A stretch of 64,000 bases of DNA from Rhipidocladum racemiflorum (taxonomy: Eukaryota; Streptophyta; Magnoliopsida; Poales; Poaceae). Each line of letters starts with the position of its first letter. The stretch's first letter is position 1. The stretch lies in the NCBI GenBank assembly GCA_036346355.1, contig CM070591.1, forward strand, positions 36,922,392 to 36,986,391, given 5' to 3'. The notes beneath the pieces are model-generated. The model saw only the letters and a list, made by a program, of their open reading frames with translations, made no database searches and was not told where the DNA came from. The position numbers were made by a program, and so were the translations under genes. Shown in pieces: positions 55,606 to 64,000 of this stretch.

Positions 55606-56769
55606 GTTGGTATCAGAGCGGGCTTTAGGTCCGTGGTTTGTGAATCTAGTAATTTACTCTAGAGGAAACTAAAATTTTGCTGCGTGAAATTAGAAACATG
55701 GCATAGGGTTCTACTCTTTTAAAATTTGGCCTCAAGGCAATAACTCTAAAATCTGGAATAGATTGGTTAATTAACTTAAACTTTGACACACATATGCACA
55801 ATAGGAAGGGTATTGGGTATCATTGCATTAGGCTTAAATGTTGTGTTTGAGCTTTTATGTTGAATACTGCATCTGATAAGGTATGTTGCTACATTTATGA
55901 AAGTAATGGATTAAATTCGTTATGATTATTGAGTTGAGTGGTACTGAAGGGTTTCGATCACCTTCTTCGGTTGTGGTGTGGCCATGGTAGAGGCCGTGGT
56001 GGTGGTCGTGGTTGGGTAAAGCCACCACCGGAAGTTTGGAGCCTCCTTTAGATAAGAGTCGTCGTCTTTTGTGATAAATGTCCTTGTATTCTTCTTCTTC
56101 CTTTGTGGAAGTTGTGAATCTTAAGATTTATTTGAAGAGTTTTTCCTTGCCAGAATCTGAGGATTTGAGGGTCAAATTCTCTTAAGCTTCGTGGTTGAGT
56201 CTTTCTGGTGTTTATCGGTGTTCATTCATACCTAAGAGTATAATGAGTAGTTAGAGCTTCCAGTTGGTATGGGTTGCCGATTCGGTTAAAGTGGATTTGG
56301 TGGTTGTTTAATGATAACCTCATTTATTATGTGGTAGAGATGATTAATCGAGATGGTAAGTGATTCAAGGTGAAAGTTGATTAGTGCTTTATGCCAAGTG
56401 TTGCGAGTCATGGAATAAACTAGAAGTTAGAGGTTTGTAATCTAGTAAGTCTAGTATGGATCATGATTGAGAGGGTCTAGAATCTTTTGTGGATGAATTT
56501 ATTCTAGCAAAGTACCGATATAAAGTGCCGGAGTATACTGGCGTAAAGACTCAAGAGTTGTTGAATTATGTCACTTATGAGTTAATCAAATTTTGTGGAT
56601 CAAGAAAATAACTTAATCAATGTGTAATCAAAGAATGAAGATATATGGAATGAATGTGTAATCAAAGAATGAAGATATATGGAATGGTTGTGTGAGCGAT
56701 TGGGTTTTTGTCCTTGACAAATGTCTGTCTTGAAGTTTTATTGATAAGATATGTCTACTGAGATCATAT
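55606..56769 (+). mobile_element. decayed internal region of a family A relative
   Basis: The PBS TGGTATCAGAGC (55608-55619) follows the LTR end. A family-like leader follows, then an Arg/Gly-rich start at 55984 that resembles the family A gag start but is frame-broken. From 56040 to 56769 no gag core or other retroviral motif is readable and stops are frequent. The region is cut at 56770 by a minus-strand family A-type LTR. Either an old dead copy or a non-autonomous element. Confidence 0.6.
56619..56686. repeat. perfect 34-bp tandem duplication
   Basis: The unit begins AATGTGTAATCAAAGAATG and is repeated once without change (56619-56652, 56653-56686). Perfect identity suggests a recent slippage event. 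Confidence 0.9.
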
Positions 56770-59700
56770 TGTAACTCCCCGGCATTTAATATGCCCGAAT
56801 GCTACCAAATATAAGCTAAACAACATCTAAATACTATAATTAAACATAAATTCCAGCAAAGGCGCACATGCTAAAAACCGAGATTTAAAGACATCTCCTT
56901 TGTTTTAACATGAATTGAAGCAACAACAATAATAACATGTCAATGTGGCATAACGAACGATAGCAATAACATGATCAAACGGAAAAACAGCCACCATACC
57001 ACTAAGGATATAAATTCTATCCATCACATGACAAATATGGACTAATGAATTACTCATAACGACCAACGAATCATCGAAACCATAGTTTAGTTCAATGAAT
57101 TAACCATAACCATATGGGAAGGAACATGTCATTGTTTAAATGTGTGATGCTAAGTGATGACGTGTGACTAGCTCCCTTTCCCGCATGTCGGATTCATGGT
57201 ACCTAAAAGAAAACAACATAAACACAAGCGTGAGTTCATCACTCAGCAAGTATATTGCAATGGTACAAACATAAACAATTACATAGCAATAATATCTCAC
57301 ATCATGTAAACCATCTCATTCATGGTCACATATTATCATCATCATCAATATGTATGAAGTGCAATGCGATGCTCATGTCTCCTTGGAAACTCATACCGGT
57401 ATGGTTGAGTACACACCCGTCGGTGTGCACCCTCTCCCCCCTTCCATCCCGAAGATGGAGGGTGCCTACTCCTCGCTTCAGTTCACCGCGGTGAATGGAA
57501 TCACGATGTAGGACTTACTCATTGGCTCTCCGGATTAGTCATAACTTTTCTCACCGACCTTCCCGGACTAGTTATGACTTTCTCACCGCCCGGGCCATGT
57601 AACATGCCATGTATGCAATTATGCCAACATCATCTTTAACTCGTACATTAACACATGGCATCATAACATAATAAACATGCTCATCATATCCTTGGCAATC
57701 ATTAAAGCATGGCAAGTGAATATATATCATGTAGTCAATTTCATCTATTCTCAACAAGCAACCTACAAATCGCTATCCATTACAACACTCTTGCCTCAAC
57801 CACAAGCAACGGATTGGCGGGAAGTAGAACGCACTCCCGGGGTCGCACCACCTGCACATAGGTACCACACACTCACAATCATGCCCACAAAACAGTACGC
57901 AAACCATCATCTACCCCGACATTGCCAACTACTCGCAAAACCCAAAAACAGCGGTTCTGTCCCGTCGGGACAGCAGCCTTCCAAAAGGCATAACTCGGGT
58001 TCTAAGACTCCAAATCAATTAAACGAGTACATTCTCGCATAGATTAGGAAATTTCTCAACTTTTTCTAGGTATAAGGAAAGACTGATTCGGACTCTAAAG
58101 TTGTTTAATCTACAAAATACCGTGATCTGTTCCAATCACGTCATAGATTTTAACACGCTCGGTAAAACAGCCATAACTTTCAAACGGCTGATCGGAATTT
58201 AACGTTCTTTATATCCACGGAAAGATAATGAAATTATGTACAATTTCTTAAACATCTGTACGACCAAATTTGGACTCTAAATTGGCGAAAAACTGAACCC
58301 TAGGTCGACTGCTCATGCTGTCCGAAACAGAGAACGTGACCAACTCAAGAATCCATCTAATCTAATCAAATCTAGCACCACCAATTGATCTAAAAACTTG
58401 ATAAACACCCTTAGAACAGTACCTAGACCAACCCCAAGGATTCCCATGGCCATACCTTTGCCCAACACACGAAATCTGAATGGATCTCCTTCCGGTTCGC
58501 TCCTCGCTCCTCGTTCCTCGCTCCTCGCTCCTTGCTCCTCGCTCCAATGGATGGATCCTCGAGGTGCAGGGGGTGGGGAGGCCACCCTAGGGCAGAAAGG
58601 GGGTGGAGAAGAGGTGGTGGAGAGGTGGGGAGCAAAGGGGAGCAGTGGGGGAGGTGGAGGCGCATGCAAGGGAGAGGGGGATCAGGGATGTGATCGGATT
58701 GGATACGGTCGAATATCGTCCTATTCATATCCGTATCCGTATTTTTTATCGAATACAGAATCGAATACGAATAGTTTCGAATACAGAATCGAATACGAAT
58801 TATACAGGATAATATCGATTCTGAATCTGGATCGAATCTGGATCGGAATCAACATGGATCTGAATAATATTAGCTCGGATACTTTAAAAATCCAATTTCG
58901 CTTTTTCCAAAATCGGTCCAAATTTAAATTCAAAATTCCAAAAGAAATATATTTGTATGTCTTTTTTCTTGCCTTTTATCCCTAGCTTGTCATATATGTG
59001 ACTCTGAGTAACAATGTACCCCATTGCAATAATTGAACCAAATGATTTGCGGTGGCATATCTCGTTGAATCCTAAGTAGCCCTCCTAAAACGCCACTTGC
59101 CAATTTCTGTACCACCTTTACCCAAATATCTCCAAATTAGCATTTAGCACACATGAACACATTATATCTTGTCATCCAATGCACCCGATCTACGAAAGCG
59201 ATGAAACATGTTAAATTGTTAATGTGTTATTTTGAAACGTGTTATTCGGATAATATCCGTATGTCATATTCGGATATTATCCGAACAAAAACTCGGATAT
59301 TCCTTATCCATCGGATAATCAGTGTTCCATATCCGTATCCGTATCCATGTAAATTATCTGTATCCATATCCTTATCCGAGAAATCAACTGGATATCTGTG
59401 AAACTATTCAAATCATCAACCAAATCAATTCGGTCGGTCGGTCGGAAAATATCCGTGCAGTTCCATCCCTAAGGGGATGTGGGGGTGTGGCTAGGGCAAG
59501 GAGGAGAGGTGGGGCGCCCAAGGGGCGGGTGGTGGGGCGCAAGGGGCAGGGAGGCCTTTTACCAGCCCCCCACACCTGTTCCTAATCCTAAATGGATTCC
59601 CACTCCATCCCACCAAAGCCCACAAACCCCTCTTTTAGGCCCAAACACCCCCGGGAAGGCCCAAAACCCCGGAAACGGCCCGGAAACGCTATTAACCTCC

Positions 59701-59893
59701 ATACCCTATGGTTTTAACCTTAATTCCACATCTCATAATGTTTTTGACCTCATCATGCACCATTTATAAGGTTCCGACACTCCGTGGTGACACATCACTT
59801 CATAAGGCCCAAAAACGCGAGTAAACCTCAAGCCGAAAGGTTTTATTCTCTAATTTCACATTTTATAATGTCACACCATACCGTAGTGTCACA
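56770..59893 (-). repeat. 3' LTR of the non-autonomous family A derivative
   Basis: The plus strand starts TGTAACTCCCCGGC and ends GTAGTGTCACA. It holds a hAT copy (58683-59471) and a partial duplication of the LTR start: one terminus-like GGTGACACA ends at 59794, then about 98 bp more lead to the terminus at 59893 beside the PPT. Without these it matches the 2.15-2.2-kb family length. Confidence 0.82.
58683..59471 (-). mobile_element. second copy of the hAT-type element
   Basis: The ends are CAGGGATG (one change from TAGGGATG) and CATCCCTA. It matches 8034-8798 in reverse, including the GACCGACCGACCG block and the ATCCGTATCCGTATCC repeats. The flanking octamers AGGGGGAT and AGGGGATG differ by one G. 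Relative to the host LTR it has the same orientation as the first copy, but at a different site. Confidence 0.85.
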
Positions 59894-59906
59894 TTCTTCC
59901 CCCCTT
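59894..59906 (-). other. polypurine tract of the non-autonomous element
   Basis: The plus strand TTCTTCCCCCCTT is AAGGGGGGAAGAA on the minus strand, next to the LTR terminus. It is almost identical to the tract at 12771. Confidence 0.85.
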
Positions 59907-62900
59907 CAATAGGATTCGACCTCGAATCCGAAGGACGCCAAAATAAACAACAAAGTCCCCAAGGGACAAAAGGCTTCTCTGCAGCTCAAAACATTCGCAC
60001 AATGACTAAAACCGAAACAAACGACAAATGAGTTCCCAAAACCAACACTTAGCGAAAAAGTGTTGATCTAGTTCAACTAAGGGCAACCGCTCACAGTTCA
60101 ACCTTCACTTCAATTCCCAAACAGAATCTGCGTTTCAACCACAAAAGGCTCCATCAACCCAAAACGCTCGAATCCTCACGACAAACACTTCACACTTCTA
60201 TCACAACCAACCTGACTACCACACTCCATTAAACTCAACATGACATAATCAAAGCAAGTCACAATTCCTTTAACGACCTTTCTACATTCCCGAAAATTTC
60301 CATCGAGGGGAAAAACTCATTAAGGCACACTTGCCCTTCCGATACACGATCATACTAACATTTTATTCCATCCTTTCCCAGACAAGACTCAAATCCAAGA
60401 ACAACTAGTGACGACAATTGCTCACGGCCGGACAAATATCACCGAACTACCGTCAACTTCACTTCCACCCATCGCTACTCTTAATAATGGTTAAACCCAT
60501 ACATCATCAACCTCCATCACAAACCACCCTTATACCACTAAGGTTCTACACCTAGCCCCAAGCTAGGATCGTAAAACCTTACCAAACCACAATTGGTTCC
60601 TTTCTTAAGAGGGTCTCGCCCTCACACAAAAACACTTAGCTATCAAGCCCAAGTGTACACACGACAACTCAAACCCAAAGTGTTAACAACCATTTTGGAA
60701 AGAATTCAGCAACATCCAAGCCAAAGCACAAGGGAAGCATAAATCCCCTACACCACAACCAAGATACCATAATTTCTTCATTCTTTCTTTTCATACTAGA
60801 AAGAAATGGACATCTCGATTCTTGACATGCATGCACACTTTTCAAGAGCACTCCGGATTAGTCATATATCCTTATATGACTTTCTCACCGACCTGGCTCG
60901 TCGACTCCTTTATGATTAATTATGCATAAACAATGTCTTGTTTTCCTTTTTCACCCTTCATTCATCATGTAACAACGGCACCGAATAGTCATTCACCAAA
61001 TGACTTCTTCCTCGGTATCAAATGATGGAAACACAATTAACATCGAAGGTTGCGGAAATTCATATAGACTATGGCGGCATAGTTGTGATAAAACACCACG
61101 TCGTAAAAGAACCCACATCAATTGAAAGCGAACTTGCACAACATTGCATTTCATCCAAATTCAACATTTTGGAAGAGAGCATCAAAATTTCAAGTCGAGC
61201 ATCTGCTCCCACAACCATCACAAACTTCCTCAAGGAGAGGGAAACTCATTCCCAAAAGGGGAACACCTCACTAACAAAATCACTTTGTAAAACTTTCATA
61301 AAGTCCACCTTTTTGAAGCACTCGCAAACATCACACACATTTTCAAAACAACTCCAACTCTAGCCAAAAAGAGTTACAAATCAAATCTCAAGAGTTTCCA
61401 ACACAACCCACTAAGTCCATCTGTTTCCTTTAAAATTTATTCCAAAGATAATTCAGTGTGGACGCGAAGGAGCGCGATCCACTCAAAAAACTTTTGGATG
61501 TAAATCCATACTCATAACACAAATTAAACAAATAGCCAAAACCAAAGATTGGCGCCAATAGCTACGGGTTCTAGGGAAATTCGGGAAACACAACACAAGG
61601 AATACCTTGACCGAAGGCATTCAACCAAAATGGCAAACAAAACAAACCAGTCCAAAAGCTTTTAAACACACGCTCAGCATAAAAGAACCATCTCTAGTAC
61701 TCCACTACGCTTTCCATTAAAGACTTCAATAATCACTATTTACTCCTTGAGGAGCCCCAACACAAATCAACCAAAAGCTTCACAACAAATTCTTCCTCTA
61801 GTTACCATTCCCAACAATTTTAATTAGGGTTTATGATGCTTATCAAAAAGGCACCCAACCAAGACTATATTGACATGATCCCAACGGGTCACCGAATCAT
61901 AATACTTTTTATTCTAAATTTGAACCATAGTACTTCCACAAATCCTTCAGCAAGATCAACATATAAATTTCATACCACCTATATGTCAATGACTCGACAA
62001 TCGAAACTCATTCAGTTAACAAGCGACTTCAACATGTAAATATTATCTCCACAAGACAAGGTTCGTAAATATGATTCTACGACATACATTCATTAAGGAT
62101 GAAATTGTACATCATGTTAATTATCCAAAGCTCACTCCATCGCAACATGTTAAACTTTTCCTCTATTTTAACCATGGTTTTCAACAAGTAATCTAAACAA
62201 TTACCACAACTACTAGATTATTAATAACAACCAACGAGCATAATCATCAAATGACAACATTACTTTTAGCTACCCTATAGACAGGTTACAACAAAATTGT
62301 CACTACACAACATACTCCAACTATTAAATTAAATTTAATAAGTTAGACCAGCACGAAGTTCTTGCAATATCATCAAACTACAAAACCCATATCTTTCCAA
62401 TTGGCCTCGACACTAGCATTTTAGGAACACGACTGCATACTTCCAACCATGCTAATATTTTGCAACAACATAAATAGCAACTCTAATCAACTTCCAAATT
62501 AAAGCCACTAGTCAACCTGATTAAATTTCTCTATTAATCCATTAGATTAGAGCATATTTAAACAACCAGCAAAGTTTCTTTAACAACAACAGCAGTCTAC
62601 ATCATCTTAATGTTTCAACCATACATCAGGTTTTAAAACTTTAAACATTAACGAGGATCATAAGCATTTTTAAAGCAAGGCAACAGATTCTAAGCATGTA
62701 CATTAACCCATTCAATCATTCTCGCTAAGAGTAAACTACAACACTAATAGTCTATTTATTCTCAAGCTAGAGATATTAATCACATTGAATTGATTCAACT
62801 CAAAATTTAACTTAGCAACACATCAATCCATAAACCATATTGTTACCTACTACATAACATGCTAAACATCAATTCTTACCAGGGACAAACGATTTCAGTC

Positions 62901-63990
62901 AAAAGACTACTTACTTTGTTTGCAGCATTTTAGTTTTAAAACTCATCTCAAATTCATTAGGAAACTTGACTCTCAAAATTGCAATGAGACAAACCCAAAC
63001 TTGGTCATGCAAAGGAATTTCCCAAAACACTTTTCAATCTCAAAGACTCCCACAGGAGGGAACCAACCGATCAAATAAACCTTTGCAAATAAAACCTTAG
63101 CACCAAACCCCAATCTTTCACGAAACAAGAAGGGTTTTTTAAAGATGATTTCTTAAACCAGTAAAATAACAAAATCAAACACCACGTACTACTACAAAGC
63201 CACAGAACTTCAGCCACGACGGCCAGTCCGGCACAACTCATAATAACTCCTTTAACCTCAGAGAAAGACAAACATAGGGATAAATTGAATGCTTGTTCCC
63301 CATAATGCAATCAACAGGCATCAAAACTGGAAAGGCGCCCAAAAGAAGCGCAACACTAGACTCCTCTTCTTCGTCTTCAACCAAGGAAGACAAAACCACA
63401 CAAACCCAACACTTTTCATTTCATTCAAATCTACTAAATCCAAGAAAAGCAATGAACACCGACCGTCAGAACGGCAAAGAACATACGAAGGAAACCACCA
63501 TTAACTCTTATATTTGACTCCAGTCAACTACCCGATCAACGACAGAAAGGATAAGCACTCTTCTCCTACAAGGGTTAATAGTTCTTCGGTGATGGCGCTA
63601 ACCGGCCACACCGTCAAACCTCACCCTTACTATGAAATAAGAGAGGTGACCGAAACCCTTCGGCACCAAAACCCCACTTTTATCACCACAACAGGAATAA
63701 TTCAATCATTTATCTCATAGACATAGCAACGTACTATATCAACTATAGCATTTAGCAACAAGGCTTAAATACAACATTTAAGCGTAAACAACGATACACA
63801 TACCCTTCCTACTGTGCATCCATGTGTGTCAAATTTTAGATTAGTTATACCACTTTTGCAAGCTTTAATGTTGCTATCTTATGACAAAATTTTAGTAAAA
63901 ACCTAAGCCATGTTTCTAAGTTATTCCACATCACATTTTAGTTGTTCCCTATAGAATGACACAAAAAATACACATTCCAAGGACCTACAG
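59907..63990 (-). other. internal region of the non-autonomous element, no coding seen
   Basis: The first about 30 bp (GGATTCGACCTCGAATCC, palindromic on the plus strand) match the inner family A element next to its PPT, and the last about 190 bp match its leader. Between them the sequence is AT-rich and full of stops. The longest open frame (about 113 codons at 61022) has no retroviral motif. A short block near 60848-60905 (CACTCCGGATTAGTCATAT then TATGACTTTCTCACCGACC) resembles the paired repeat in family A LTRs. Confidence 0.6.
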
Positions 63991-64000
63991 CCCGCTCTGA

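Larger units (their letters stand above)
56770..64000 (-). mobile_element. non-autonomous family A derivative without gag or pol (LARD-like)
   Basis: On the minus strand the order is PBS (at the window edge, 64000-63991), a leader closely matching that of the inner family A element (63810-64000 against 19160-19350), about 3.9 kb without retroviral coding, PPT (59906-59894) and 3' LTR (59893-56770). Its 5' LTR lies outside the window. cis-acting sites are kept while genes are absent, as in large retrotransposon derivatives. It would depend on enzymes from an autonomous family A element. Confidence 0.72.

Noticed and set aside
61022..61363. 113-codon frame in the non-autonomous element
   Set aside because: No retroviral motif or recognisable domain, and AT-rich sequence of this length can hold such a frame by chance. 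No homologue elsewhere in the window.

Overview
The window looks like a gene-poor, transposon-saturated stretch of a large plant genome, most likely a grass (Poaceae). The signs are Ty3/gypsy chromoviruses with multi-kilobase LTRs and initiator-Met-tRNA primer sites (TGGTATCAGAGC), CACTA, hAT and Angela/BARE-type copia debris, and a fragment resembling the grass 'putative gypsy type transposon' (Transposase_28) family. I see no intact host gene, rRNA, tRNA or CRISPR array. All family names come from recognition of motifs, not from database searches.

Two retrotransposon families dominate. Family A has LTRs of about 2.15-2.2 kb that begin TGTGACACCACGG and end GGGGTGTTACA. Family B has LTRs of about 3.5 kb that begin TGTAACACCCCAATTTTT and end GGGTCCCGACA. 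Both encode gag-protease-RT-RNaseH-integrase-chromodomain, so both are chromoviruses, probably Tekay/Del-like.

Layout. 1-274: end of a family A LTR. 444-4021: solo family B LTR (TSD TAGGA) inside CACTA debris that runs to about 5.75 kb. 6440-20435: an outer family A element (TSD AATAG) whose gag is split by an inverted family A element; that inner element is itself split by a solo copia LTR (16416-17858, TSD GCAGG). 21292-23470: solo family A LTR (TSD GCATC) that cuts an ORF lying between weak inverted termini, a possible gene-carrying DNA transposon. 24.7-25.9 kb: CACTA-like subterminal repeats. About 25.9-27.8 kb plus 38675-39174: one intron-containing transposon gene cut in two by a complete family B element B1 (27816-38674, TSD AGTAT/AGTAC). 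39175-41734: truncated minus-strand B2. 41735-42125: hAT fragment. 42126-50177: minus-strand B3. 50178-55605: plus-strand LTR sequence feeding a decayed internal region. 56770-64000: minus-strand element with LTR, PPT and PBS but no gag or pol (LARD-like), running off the window.

The most unusual feature is in family B. B2 and B3 carry a conserved sense-strand ORF between the PBS and gag, with a possible 3' splice site just before it and another just before gag. B1 carries an unrelated short ORF at the same place between conserved flanks, as if the leader were an exchangeable cassette. Nine nonsense codons at positions where a sister copy or family encodes Gln are CAG-to-TAG, which fits deamination at CHG-methylated cytosines. 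All coding regions in the window are broken.
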